From positions 65,346 to 129,345 of the forward strand of contig CAZFNR010000004.1 of NCBI GenBank assembly GCA_964520525.1: a DNA stretch of 64,000 bases, read 5' to 3'. The notes below the pieces were generated by a model. The model saw nothing but the letters and a program-made list of their open reading frames with translations, did not search any database and was not told where the DNA came from. This document shows, piece after piece, positions 1 to 8,099 of the stretch. Both the position numbers and the translations under genes were made by a program. This DNA is from JAJPXC01 sp964520525. Its GTDB lineage: Bacteria; Bacteroidota; Bacteroidia; Bacteroidales; Muribaculaceae. How positions within the stretch are numbered: position 1 is the stretch's first letter; each line of letters begins with the position of its first letter.

Positions 1-1148
1 CCATCAACCACATAGCCATCGAACCCGGCGACTGGCGACTCCCCGTCGGAGCCTCTGTCACCCCCCGCATCTACGGCTTCAACCAATACGACCTGCTGAT
101 TGACGACAACTACTCCGAGGCGACACTTTCGTGCGACCCCGAAATCGGGCAAATCAGCTCCGACGGACACACGTTCATCGCCTCCGCGACACCGGCTAAA
201 GGCGAACTGACAGCCACCACCGCCGACGGCATGAAATCGACCGTAACTGTCAACATCAGCTTGCAGACGGCAACCCCCTCTTCCACCGCCTACATTATCG
301 ACAACCGCCGAAACTACGACATCCAATTCACATCGACCGTCGGCGCGCAGACCTACAAAGTCAGCCCCGCGTCAATCAATTGGACATCGGCCGACCAATC
401 TGTCGCCACCGTTAACGCCAATGGTCAAGTGCGAGGTGTGAACAACGGAGCCACAACACTGACCGGAACATCCAACCACTACAACGGCACCATCAACGTC
501 ACTTCTGAAAGCGTCGACGGAAACGAACGCTCTGTATTCCACAGCATCGCTGCCTCAGAGCTTAAAATAACGCAAAGCGGCGGTAAGGACATCACAGCCA
601 CCCAAGTCGACAACGGTTTCAACTTCACCTACACCGGAACCGGAGCGGCACGCAGCGCCAACATCCAGATTTTAGGTCCCACCGGTAAATGGCAAACCTA
701 CGGGCTCCCTGACGCTATCGTCATCGAAATCAACCCCGGCAACGCTCCCGTCACAGGCGTGACCATGTCATACAAGACAAACTACGGTGTCAGAGGTGCG
801 CTGGTATTCACCGACGCGGCTCTCCCTGCCAACCAGACATCGACCTTCAAAATCGACCTCAACAAATACTTCGACACCACCGACAACATATACTACCCCG
901 TCACATTCTCGGCATTGAAACTGTCGATGGGCACCTCTGAAAAAGACACGGAATACTCATTCAGCATCCCGCGGCTCTACATGGACTACTCCGGCAACTC
1001 CGGCGTCACCGACATAACCACCACCGAGAGCGTCACCGACAACCCCGACCAGACCAAACTCTATAAAATAGACGGCACAATCGCACCCGCCAACCCCGCG
1101 CCGGGTCTGTACATCCGCTCCAACGGAACAAAACAAATCATCAAATAA
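1..1148 (+). CDS. Secreted Ig-like domain protein, 3' part (possibly C-terminal region of a phosphodiester glycosidase)
   Basis: The reading frame is open from base 3 of the window, so the gene starts upstream; the internal ATG at 231 is not a convincing start. About 381 residues are visible. A bacterial Ig-like (Big_2) segment is seen around bases 370-470 (SWxSADxSVATV-like, then a GxATxTGTS-like end), followed by a beta-rich region. The last ~30 residues (PAPGLYIRSNG then a basic tail) resemble the short C-terminal sorting tails of Bacteroidales surface proteins. From memory, the part before the Ig domain resembles what follows the catalytic domain in NAGPA-like phosphodiester glycosidases of this group, but that domain is outside the window, so function is a guess. 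A hairpin terminator follows. Confidence 0.6.
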   Translation, partial: INHIAIEPGDWRLPVGASVTPRIYGFNQYDLLIDDNYSEATLSCDPEIGQISSDGHTFIASATPAKGELTATTADGMKSTVTVNISLQTATPSSTAYIIDNRRNYDIQFTSTVGAQTYKVSPASINWTSADQSVATVNANGQVRGVNNGATTLTGTSNHYNGTINVTSESVDGNERSVFHSIAASELKITQSGGKDITATQVDNGFNFTYTGTGAARSANIQILGPTGKWQTYGLPDAIVIEINPGNAPVTGVTMSYKTNYGVRGALVFTDAALPANQTSTFKIDLNKYFDTTDNIYYPVTFSALKLSMGTSEKDTEYSFSIPRLYMDYSGNSGVTDITTTESVTDNPDQTKLYKIDGTIAPANPAPGLYIRSNGTKQIIK

Positions 1149-1180
1149 CCCACACCCCCATCAGCCACAAGCTGACCCGC

Positions 1181-1219
1181 AAGGCGCGCCGCGAATCGCT
1201 CGGCGCGCCTTCTCTTTTA
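1181..1219 (+). terminator. Rho-independent terminator after the secreted protein gene
   Basis: An 11-bp perfect stem, AAGGCGCGCCG (1181-1191) pairing with 1201-1211 around a 9-base loop, is followed by CTCTTTT. It lies 32 bases after the stop codon. A run of nine G follows at 1221-1229. Confidence 0.8.
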
Positions 1220-1271
1220 TGGGGGGGGGCGACACACCTATGACGGCTGCCGAGCCTTCGACAACGTTTTT

Positions 1272-1303
1272 TTTGGTTTTAGACAAGGATTACTGTAATT
1301 TTG
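1272..1303 (+). promoter_or_regulatory. Bacteroidota-type promoter of nadB
   Basis: The -33 element TTTG is at 1272-1275 and the -7 element TAATTTTG at 1296-1303, with a 20-base spacer. This fits the TTTG/TAnnTTTG consensus. Because the -7 box overlaps base 1301, the TTG there cannot be the start of nadB; the ATG at 1358 is used. Confidence 0.7.
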
Positions 1304-1357
1304 CGGCGTGGTCAACGGCAGATTCGCCGCGACACCAACGACAAAACTCTTGATAGC

Positions 1358-2932
1358 ATGACCCACCAGTATGATTATCTCGTGATTGGCTCCGGCATCG
1401 CCGGAATGAGCTTCGCCTTGAAAGTGGCACAGACCGGACGCGTAGCCCTCATTTGCAAAACGACACTCGACGAAGCCAACACCGCCCTGGCGCAAGGGGG
1501 CGTGGCTTCGGTGACAAACCTCCAAGTCGACGATTTCGACAAACACATCGAGGACACTATGATTGCCGGCGACTGGCTCAGCGACCCCGAAGCCGTCAGA
1601 AAGGTCGTCACACAAGCCCCGGCTCAGATTAAGGAACTCATAGGCTGGGGGGTCGACTTCGACAAAAAAGAAGACGGCTCGTTTGACCTACACCGCGAAG
1701 GGGGACACTCTGAATTCCGCATCCTTCACCATGCCGACAACACCGGTTACGAAATCCAGCAGAGCCTCATAAAAGCCGTACGCGCCAACCCCAATATCGA
1801 CATCTTCGAAGGGCACTTCGCTATCGAGATAATAACCCAGCACCACCTCGGAAAAATCGTCACCCGACGCACACCCGACATAACCTGCTACGGAGCCTAC
1901 GTCCTGAACCCGCAAAGCGGCAAAGTCGACACATTCCTCGCTAAAGTCACACTGATGGCCACCGGCGGCGTCGGCGCGGTCTACCAGACCACCACCAACC
2001 CCCTCGTCGCCACAGGCGACGGCATCGCGATGGTCTACCGCGCCAAAGGCACAGTCAAGGATATGGAATTCATTCAATTCCACCCCACGGCTCTCTACCA
2101 CCCCGGCGACCGGCCGTCGTTCCTCATCACCGAGGCCATGCGAGGCTACGGAGCGGTGCTCCGCAACCTCAAAGGGGAGGAGTTTATGCACAAGTATGAC
2201 CCCCGCCTGTCGCTCGCGCCGCGCGACATCGTCGCCCGCGCCATCGACTCAGAGATGAAACAGAACGGCGACGACCATGTCTACCTCGACGTGACACATA
2301 AAGACCCCGACGAGACACGCCACCACTTCCCCAACATATACCAAAAATGCCTCTCGCTCGGCATCGACATCACTCGCGACTACATCCCCGTCGCCCCCGC
2401 CGCCCACTACCTCTGCGGCGGCATCAAAGTCGACTACAACGGCGAGTCGTCGATTAAACGCTTATACGCCGTCGGCGAATGTTCATGCACCGGGCTCCAC
2501 GGCGGCAACCGCCTCGCATCCAACTCTCTGATTGAAGCCGTGGTGTATGCCGAGGCCGCCGCCCGACACGCCATCGACCACCTCGCCGGATACTCATTCC
2601 GCACCGACGTCCCGTCATGGAACGACGAAGGCACCCGACACCCCGAGGAAATGGTGCTAATCACCCAGAGCATCAAGGAAGTAAACCAGATTATGGGCAC
2701 TTATGTCGGTATCGTCAGAAGCAACCTCCGACTCGACCGCGCGTGGAACCGCCTCGACATCCTCTACGAAGAAACCGAACGGCTCTTCAAATGCTCCAAA
2801 GCCTCGCGCGAAATCTGCGAACTGCGCAACATCATCAACGTCGGATACCTCATAATGCGCCAGGCCAAAGAACGCAAAGAATCGCGCGGCCTGCACTACA
2901 CAATCGACTACCCACCGACAAAACATGAGTAG
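1358..2932 (+). CDS. nadB: L-aspartate oxidase NadB
   Basis: NadB oxidises L-aspartate to iminoaspartate with FAD, the first step of de novo NAD synthesis; its product is used by NadA, encoded here at 33.2-34.1 kb. The 524-residue protein begins MTHQYDYLVIGSGIAG, an FAD-binding Rossmann GxGxxG. Downstream are the flavoprotein motifs expected of the succinate dehydrogenase/NadB family: ALAQGGVAS, HREGGHSEFR, FIQFHPTALY, ITEAMRGYGA and GECSCTGLHGGNRLASNS. The C-terminal helical domain is present and the length is normal. The start at 1358 was chosen because the upstream in-frame TTG overlaps the promoter. The end overlaps the DUF4294 gene by 8 bases, suggesting co-transcription. Confidence 0.96.
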   Translation: MTHQYDYLVIGSGIAGMSFALKVAQTGRVALICKTTLDEANTALAQGGVASVTNLQVDDFDKHIEDTMIAGDWLSDPEAVRKVVTQAPAQIKELIGWGVDFDKKEDGSFDLHREGGHSEFRILHHADNTGYEIQQSLIKAVRANPNIDIFEGHFAIEIITQHHLGKIVTRRTPDITCYGAYVLNPQSGKVDTFLAKVTLMATGGVGAVYQTTTNPLVATGDGIAMVYRAKGTVKDMEFIQFHPTALYHPGDRPSFLITEAMRGYGAVLRNLKGEEFMHKYDPRLSLAPRDIVARAIDSEMKQNGDDHVYLDVTHKDPDETRHHFPNIYQKCLSLGIDITRDYIPVAPAAHYLCGGIKVDYNGESSIKRLYAVGECSCTGLHGGNRLASNSLIEAVVYAEAAARHAIDHLAGYSFRTDVPSWNDEGTRHPEEMVLITQSIKEVNQIMGTYVGIVRSNLRLDRAWNRLDILYEETERLFKCSKASREICELRNIINVGYLIMRQAKERKESRGLHYTIDYPPTKHE

Positions 2933-3563
2933 CCCGCTCAGGCATATTATCCCTCTCCTACTCATCATCATAGCAACGTTGCCTACCGCCTTGGCCACCG
3001 CCGTGACAGCCGACGGAGTCCCGTCGGCGCGCCGACCCGTCTATCAAGGCAAATACCACCATGTCACCGAGCAAGGCGACACGGTCCTCGTCTTGGTATT
3101 CAACGAGATTACAGTCTTCCCTCCGCTGAAATTCAAAAACAAAAAGCAACAGGATTTCTACTGGCGCACCGTGCGCGACGTAAAGCGCGCACTACCCTAC
3201 GCAAAACTCATCTCCGAAACTCTCATCGAAACATACGAATACATCGAGACATTCCCCTCCCAACAGGAACGCGAGCGGCACCTCAAACAGATGGAAAGCG
3301 ATGTATTCAAGCAATACAAACCTATCCTGAAAAAATTCACTAAAAATCAAGCCAAAACGTTGATTAAACTCGTCAGACGCGAGACCAACCAAACAAGCTA
3401 CAACATTCTCAAAGCCTTTCTCGGCTCTTTTCGCGCCACGTTCTGGCAAGGATTCGGGCGACTGTTCGGCGTGAACCTCAAAAGCGACTACAACCCCGAC
3501 AAAAACGAGCAAGACGCGATTATCGAACGCATCGCCACGCTCGTCGAACAAGGCCAACTCTAA
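2925..3563 (+). CDS. DUF4294 family protein
   Basis: A 212-residue protein with an N-terminal hydrophobic segment (residues ~7-25) that looks like a signal peptide ending near ALATA. The rest is charged and helical, with the conserved DUF4294 pattern: a DTVxxxxxxEITVFPPLKF segment, FYWRTVRDVKRALPYAK, then a C-terminal GxFRATFWQGFGRLFGVNLK segment. DUF4294 is found mainly in Bacteroidota; its role is not known to me. It overlaps the 3' end of nadB by 8 bases. Confidence 0.8.
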   Translation: MSSPLRHIIPLLLIIIATLPTALATAVTADGVPSARRPVYQGKYHHVTEQGDTVLVLVFNEITVFPPLKFKNKKQQDFYWRTVRDVKRALPYAKLISETLIETYEYIETFPSQQERERHLKQMESDVFKQYKPILKKFTKNQAKTLIKLVRRETNQTSYNILKAFLGSFRATFWQGFGRLFGVNLKSDYNPDKNEQDAIIERIATLVEQGQL

Positions 3564-3625
3564 CCTTCACGCTCAGCTTTTAACCTATTTTAACTCATGG
3601 GGGGGGTAATTTGTCTTCTTTTGTT

Positions 3626-3633
3626 TACTTTTG
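3626..3633 (+). promoter_or_regulatory. -7 box of the outer-membrane barrel gene
   Basis: TACTTTTG matches TAnnTTTG and lies 30 bases before the ATG at 3664. No TTTG occurs at the usual 19-21 base distance; that position is occupied by a G8 tract (3599-3606). A TTTG at 3610-3613 is only 12 bases away. Confidence 0.5.
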
Positions 3634-3663
3634 CGAATAATTATTAACTTAAACTTCATTACA

Positions 3664-4389
3664 ATGAAACTATTTAAACCCCTGTTCATCGCCGCATTCT
3701 CGGCTTTTGCCATTTCCTCAGCATCAGCCGAAGACTACAACCGCATTGGAATTTCCTACAACAATAACCATTTCGGGGTCAACGACTGGTTGAAAGACGG
3801 AGCATTTTATGGCCAAATCGACGGAATATCACTCAACGGAGTCGGAATCAACTACATCCACGGTTTCAGCCTCAGCCAGTCAACCCCGATTTTCATCGAG
3901 ACAGGAATTAACGCCAATTTCGGTGTCGGTTCAACCGACACCAAAATCCTGGTCGACGATTTTTTCGACGTTTCTTCTGTGAAATTTGAGGTAAAAGCAC
4001 AGAACGTCAATCTGCAAGTCCCCGTCAATTTCGTCTACCGCATAGCCGCATCTGAAGATGTCACGATAGCACCCTATGCCGGACTGAATTTTAAATTCAA
4101 TATCGTCACCAAGCTCAAGGGTAAATTAAGCGCGTATGGTGAATCGGTTGAAGGTGACTGGTATTCATTGTTCTCAAAAGACGACATGGAAGAGGCCTTC
4201 GGCGACGACGGAACCGGAAACAGATTCCAAATGGGATGGCACATCGGTGTCGGTGTCCAATACAAACCGCTTTACCTCGGCGTTAGCTACGGCACAGACT
4301 TCATCGCAGCATACTCACAAAAATTCAACGGGAAATCAGCAAAAGTCAATACAAGAAATCTGACTGTTAATGTCGGCTACACTTTCTGA
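3664..4389 (+). CDS. Outer-membrane beta-barrel protein (PorT/OmpW-like small barrel)
   Basis: A 241-residue protein starting MKLFKPLFIAAFSAF with a clear signal peptide cleaved near SSASA-ED. The mature part alternates polar and hydrophobic residues in short strands separated by glycine/asparagine turns and ends NLTVNVGYTF, the aromatic C-terminal residue typical of outer-membrane barrels. The size suggests 8-10 strands. No substrate can be inferred. The ATG at 3664 was chosen because the upstream start at 3631 lies in the promoter and would put charged residues before the signal sequence. Monocistronic: it has its own -7 box and terminator. Confidence 0.8.
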   Translation: MKLFKPLFIAAFSAFAISSASAEDYNRIGISYNNNHFGVNDWLKDGAFYGQIDGISLNGVGINYIHGFSLSQSTPIFIETGINANFGVGSTDTKILVDDFFDVSSVKFEVKAQNVNLQVPVNFVYRIAASEDVTIAPYAGLNFKFNIVTKLKGKLSAYGESVEGDWYSLFSKDDMEEAFGDDGTGNRFQMGWHIGVGVQYKPLYLGVSYGTDFIAAYSQKFNGKSAKVNTRNLTVNVGYTF

Positions 4390-4415
4390 CGATATAGGAT
4401 TTCACTTATGGGAGG

Positions 4416-4448
4416 AGGGACGCACGGTCGGTGCGTCCCTTTTCTTTA
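4416..4448 (+). terminator. Rho-independent terminator
   Basis: AGGGACGCAC (4416-4425) pairs perfectly with GTGCGTCCCT (4431-4440) around a 5-base loop, followed by TTTTCTTT. It ends the outer-membrane barrel gene. Confidence 0.88.
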
Positions 4449-4462
4449 TCAAACATTAACCT

Positions 4463-4960
4463 CTATTTTACGGCAGTGATAACCGTTGTCGAGGAGCCGC
4501 GCCAGGGCAACGCGCCGCGGTAACGCTCCACCTCGACAGTCAACGGTTCCCCCGACAACTTGGCGCGCTGCAACGGCTCAAACAGCGACTCGTCATCGAC
4601 GCTAAACCGCCACTCGACACTATGCACCAAGCCGCTCCCCGCCAGTTCGCGGCGGCTCACCATCACACCCTCAACGGTTTTAAACAGATAGCCCTCGCGC
4701 TGCACCGACAAGATGTAGACCTCGTCGGTCAAATCGCTCACAAACGGAGTGCCGTAATACAGATAAGCCATCGCGCCGGACACAATCCCGACAACCAGCA
4801 CCACCCACTTCACAAAGCCACTCACGCGGCGAGGCGCAGCCGGCTCGGCGACAGCAGCCGGCTCAGCATCGTCGCCAAAATCGATTACGTCGCCAGCCTT
4901 TCCGGCTTCGCTGACGGCATCGTCTTCACCTTCGCCAAGGAAATAGTCGGGTTTCATCAT
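4463..4960 (-). CDS. Conserved Bacteroidales single-pass membrane protein of unknown function
   Basis: A 165-residue protein: an acidic, Ala/Pro-rich N-terminal ~45 residues, one transmembrane helix (around residues 48-67, VVLVVGIVSGAMAYLYYG), then an extracytoplasmic domain with REGYLFKTVEG, WRFSV and ALPWRG segments. From memory, related proteins in Bacteroidales databases are often mislabelled as 6-phosphogluconate dehydrogenase; nothing here resembles that enzyme. The stop overlaps nothing; the start overlaps the 3' end of the upstream flippase-like gene by 4 bases, suggesting translational coupling. Confidence 0.75.
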   Translation of the reverse strand: MMKPDYFLGEGEDDAVSEAGKAGDVIDFGDDAEPAAVAEPAAPRRVSGFVKWVVLVVGIVSGAMAYLYYGTPFVSDLTDEVYILSVQREGYLFKTVEGVMVSRRELAGSGLVHSVEWRFSVDDESLFEPLQRAKLSGEPLTVEVERYRGALPWRGSSTTVITAVK

Positions 4961-6018
4961 TCAGCCGATTTTAAGCCCGCGGAACCGCGCTTTTTGCTCA
5001 AAGCTATATAAGCGAACGTCCAAAGACCCAAAACGATTAGCAGGCACGTCTGAGCACCCAGGACGAGGTTGGCAAACGCCGTCGAGTTGGCGGTGAAAAG
5101 CTCCTTGTCGGCACCCGCCGGCATATAGATGGCAAGGCCGAAGATTATGGCGTACTGCCAAGGGCCGATACCGCCGTTTGACGGCACACCCATCGCTATG
5201 CTCGACAAGGCGAAGCACACCAGCACCGCCAGCGCGCCATGCTCAGCCACCACCTCGGCAGTGAACGGGAAAGCGAAAAACGCCACATAGAGCTGCGTGA
5301 AATAGCATCCCCATATCATTACCGTCAAGAAAAGCCAACGCCCCTTGCCGTCCATCTTAGCAACCACGGCAAAGCCGTCCCAAAGGTTCTTGACCGTAGC
5401 CAGCACCTTCTTGACCAACTTGTTTTCGCGGCGGGCGGCAAACAACCACCACACAAGGGCTATAACCACCGCCACGGAAAGCCAAAGCCACGGCGATGTC
5501 GCCAAAGCCATAAGTCCCTCATAGGCAGCGGGGTTAGTCTTCACATAATCAATAAACGCACCGCTTGCGAGCAAAAACGTCACCAATGTCAGCAACGCCA
5601 CCGTCACCGTATCGGCAAGACGGTCGGCCACCATCGAGCCAAACACCGTGGTGAACGAAGCGCGCTGACGCTGAGCTATGTAGCCGGTGCGCCACACCTC
5701 ACCGAGCCGTGGAAACACAAGATTGACGGCGTATGTGCCGAAGATGCTGTAGACCAGCGGGGTAAGCGGGGTGGGGATGTTGAGGGCTTCGAGTTGTATA
5801 CGCCACCTCATGGCCCTGAAAACGTGGGAAAATATGCTTATAAACAAAGCAAGTCCAATCCACCAAAAATCGCAATCGCGCTTGATGATTTCGACCATCT
5901 CGCGGAAATCGACCTTAGAGAAAAGCATATAGCATAGTCCGACGGTAATAACAAGCGGCACAACATATTTCAACACCGCCCCGACTATCGACTTATTTTT
6001 AGTTTCTGTTTGTTCCAT
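4957..6018 (-). CDS. Lysylphosphatidylglycerol synthase TM-like / flippase-like membrane protein (UPF0104)
   Basis: A 353-residue polytopic membrane protein with about eight transmembrane segments and the pattern of the UPF0104/YbhN group: FRAMRWRIQLEAL after the second helix, NLVFPRLGEVWRTGYIAQR in the core and GVPSNGGIGPWQY near the C terminus. Relatives include the membrane domain of MprF, which moves lipids across the inner membrane; the cargo here is unknown. The ORF could be extended upstream to 6081, but MEQTETKNK at 6018 gives the normal N terminus, and a TACCTTTG -7 box lies at 6051-6058 upstream of it. Confidence 0.85.
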   Translation of the reverse strand: MEQTETKNKSIVGAVLKYVVPLVITVGLCYMLFSKVDFREMVEIIKRDCDFWWIGLALFISIFSHVFRAMRWRIQLEALNIPTPLTPLVYSIFGTYAVNLVFPRLGEVWRTGYIAQRQRASFTTVFGSMVADRLADTVTVALLTLVTFLLASGAFIDYVKTNPAAYEGLMALATSPWLWLSVAVVIALVWWLFAARRENKLVKKVLATVKNLWDGFAVVAKMDGKGRWLFLTVMIWGCYFTQLYVAFFAFPFTAEVVAEHGALAVLVCFALSSIAMGVPSNGGIGPWQYAIIFGLAIYMPAGADKELFTANSTAFANLVLGAQTCLLIVLGLWTFAYIALSKKRGSAGLKSAE

Positions 6019-6059
6019 CGCAAAATAAAATGACGCAGGGTTAACAAGCGCAAAGGTAA

Positions 6060-6653
6060 CTAAACTTGGCCAAATCGCCAACCGCCATCACGGCATGAGG
6101 CCACGCGGGCGGCTATTTCGGCGATGGAAAGTGGCGAGGTGTCGGTCTCGACCCACAGACGGTCAGCCGGAATCATGGCCGCGGTGCGGCTGTTAAACCG
6201 CTCGCCAAGCGACAGGTCAAACCCATGGCGCAGCAACTCACGGGCAAGCTCGGGCTTGCCGCGGAAACCATGCACAATCCACCGCTGTCGCGGTTTCATT
6301 TCGATTCTCAGCGCGACAACCTCAGTGAAACCTTTCACAACGTGCATGATAAGCGGCTTGCCGAGCTGTTCGCTAATATCAATGTGAACCCTCAGAATAT
6401 CCAATTGCCGCTCAATCAAGCCACCTTTCAGGCGGTCAATTCCCGTCTCGCCTATCGCTACCACCTCAGGGCGCGCGGCATCGGTCCAAAGCCGTTCCGT
6501 GTCGGGGGCTCCACCGCTACCGAGGGTATAGGGATGGATGCCCACGGAATAACGTTTCCCGGGGATAAATTCAGCGCCCGGCTCCACCGAGATAATCGAG
6601 GGGGCGGAGGCTGTCAAGTCGTGGGTGTGAATATCTATCAGCCTATCGGTCAT
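6060..6653 (-). CDS. TatD-family metal-dependent hydrolase
   Basis: A 197-residue TIM-barrel amidohydrolase. The N-terminal metal site IDIHTHD, the SVGIHP segment, IGETGID (catalytic Glu), the HVVK and WIVHGFRG strands, and the C-terminal VETDTSP (metal-binding Asp) are all recognisable. It is shorter than TatD/YcfH (about 260 residues), as in the reduced Bacteroidales form. TatD proteins act as DNA or nucleotide hydrolases; the substrate here is unproven. It overlaps yidD by 4 bases in the order hemD-rnpA-yidD-tatD. Confidence 0.88.
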   Translation of the reverse strand: MTDRLIDIHTHDLTASAPSIISVEPGAEFIPGKRYSVGIHPYTLGSGGAPDTERLWTDAARPEVVAIGETGIDRLKGGLIERQLDILRVHIDISEQLGKPLIMHVVKGFTEVVALRIEMKPRQRWIVHGFRGKPELARELLRHGFDLSLGERFNSRTAAMIPADRLWVETDTSPLSIAEIAARVASCRDGGWRFGQV

Positions 6654-6883
6654 GGCACCGGGTCATAGCCGCTCCCTCCCCATGGGTGGCACCGAGCTAT
6701 GCGCCTCACAGCGAGCCACAGACCTTTCAGCGGCCCATGACGGCGCAAAGCCTCTACGGCATACCGGCTGCACGTCGGGGTGAACCGGCACGACGGCGGT
6801 AGCATCGGAGAGATGCAGAGTTGATAAAATTTTATGGGTAAAATCAGCAGTTGGGCGGCCAACCGTCCGAGGCGACCGGTCAT
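6650..6883 (-). CDS. yidD: Membrane protein insertion efficiency factor YidD
   Basis: A 77-residue protein with the YidD signature: an N-terminal amphipathic/hydrophobic helix (LLILPIKFYQLCISPML), then PSCRFTPTCSRYAVEALRRHG and CHPWGGSGYDPVP. YidD assists the YidC insertase at the inner membrane. It sits directly after rnpA, the common bacterial order, and overlaps both neighbours by 4 bases (rnpA upstream, the TatD-like gene downstream). Confidence 0.95.
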   Translation of the reverse strand: MTGRLGRLAAQLLILPIKFYQLCISPMLPPSCRFTPTCSRYAVEALRRHGPLKGLWLAVRRIARCHPWGGSGYDPVP

Positions 6884-7299
6884 GACTCGCTAGGCGATGC
6901 CGTATCCTTTTCCGGCTCTGCCGACATCTTCATCATCAGCCGGTTGAGGGCGCGCTCCACATTAGGGTAGGGGAGCAGCTTGTCGGCCACATAGATTATG
7001 CCGAAATCGATGGAACGCGACCTTAGCGACGGATAAGCGTGCTGGTTGAGACGGAACGCCTCGCGCACGCGTCGGCGCATCTTAACCCTGTCGACGGCAC
7101 GGCGCAGACGCTTCTTAGGAACCGATATAAGAAATCTAAGCGCATCCTCACCGTCGCGGCGCCCGTCGTTGACGCGCCACACGCCGCGGAGAGGGTAGCA
7201 TAAGGCGGCCTCCGCGCCGGCGGCGGTGGATGAAAACAGCATATCTATTGCCGTTTCGCTACACAGCTTTTGACGTTTTGGAAGACCGAATTGCTTCAT
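6880..7299 (-). CDS. rnpA: Ribonuclease P protein component RnpA
   Basis: A 139-residue basic protein that binds the RNase P RNA and helps process the 5' ends of tRNA precursors. The family motif is seen as RRAVDRVKMRRRVREAFR in the middle, preceded by FLISVPKKRL. The N terminus (FGLPKRQKLCSETAIDMLF) matches the family start. It lies 5 bases after hemD and overlaps yidD by 4 bases. The rnpB RNA is not in this window. Confidence 0.95.
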   Translation of the reverse strand: MKQFGLPKRQKLCSETAIDMLFSSTAAGAEAALCYPLRGVWRVNDGRRDGEDALRFLISVPKKRLRRAVDRVKMRRRVREAFRLNQHAYPSLRSRSIDFGIIYVADKLLPYPNVERALNRLMMKMSAEPEKDTASPSES

Positions 7300-7304
7300 T
7301 ATTC

Positions 7305-8063
7305 CTATTTGGCGCGGTTTCCGGCTGTCTCCTCTTTCAGAAACAGGTCGAGAGCGGCTGTCATCGACGGTGCTTTGGCCGACGGAGCCTCAAGGTCGAG
7401 ACGCAGGCCGGCGTCACGCACCGCTTTGGCAGTTGTCGGGCCAAAGCAGCCTATCTTGATTTCGTTCTGTTCGAACTGGGGGAAATTTTTCAAAAGCGAG
7501 GCGATTCCCGACGGGCTGAAAAACAAGAGCATATCATAGTCAAACGCCTCATCAGGGCCGAAATCGTTGCTGACCGTGCGATACATCACCGCCTTTGTAT
7601 AGTCGATGTGGTTGCTGTCGAGCATGTTGGTGTCATCTTTATGCACATCGCTGACGGCATAAAGGAAACGCTCTTTGTTGTGCTTGTTCAGGTAGGGCAA
7701 CAAATCGTCGAGTTTGCCCGTGTTGCCATGAAATATCTTGCGCTTGCGGTAGACGATATATTTCTGCAGATACAGGGCTATCGACTCGGTGGTGCAGAAA
7801 TATTTCATAGTATCGGGAATGCTTATGCGCATCTCCTCACACAGACGAAAGAAATGGTCTACGGCCGTGCGTGCCGTGAAAATTATGGCAGTGAAATCTG
7901 ATATGGAAATCTTCGACTGACGAAACTCTTTCGCCGACAGACCCTCTACCTTGATAAAGGGACGGAACTCTATCTCTACGCCATATTTTTCCGCGATTTC
8001 GTAGTATGGTGATTTATCAGAGGCCGGTTTCGGTTGGGAAACTAATAATTTTTTTATTTTCAC
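7305..8063 (-). CDS. hemD: Uroporphyrinogen-III synthase HemD
   Basis: A 252-residue cytosolic enzyme of the HemD fold, which cyclises hydroxymethylbilane to uroporphyrinogen III in tetrapyrrole synthesis. Weakly conserved as usual for this family, but the key segments are visible: LLVSQPKPASDKSPYY at the N terminus, IIFTARTAVDHFF, a DMLLFFSPSGIASLL segment and IGCFGPTTAKAVRDAGL near the C terminus. Located 36 bases after the DUF4271 gene and 5 bases before rnpA, a conserved Bacteroidales arrangement. Confidence 0.9.
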   Translation of the reverse strand: MKIKKLLVSQPKPASDKSPYYEIAEKYGVEIEFRPFIKVEGLSAKEFRQSKISISDFTAIIFTARTAVDHFFRLCEEMRISIPDTMKYFCTTESIALYLQKYIVYRKRKIFHGNTGKLDDLLPYLNKHNKERFLYAVSDVHKDDTNMLDSNHIDYTKAVMYRTVSNDFGPDEAFDYDMLLFFSPSGIASLLKNFPQFEQNEIKIGCFGPTTAKAVRDAGLRLDLEAPSAKAPSMTAALDLFLKEETAGNRAK

Positions 8064-8099
8064 TATCTCGTCGTTATGATTTGTTGCTTAATCGGCTTC

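Noticed and set aside
1301..1357. TTG at 1301 as the start of nadB
   Set aside because: It overlaps the -7 promoter element; the ATG at 1358 gives the normal NadB N terminus.
5239..5937. A 232-codon plus-strand open frame opposite the flippase-like gene
   Set aside because: Composition is His/Lys/Arg-rich in the way antisense frames of membrane proteins are; the minus-strand frame has clear family segments.
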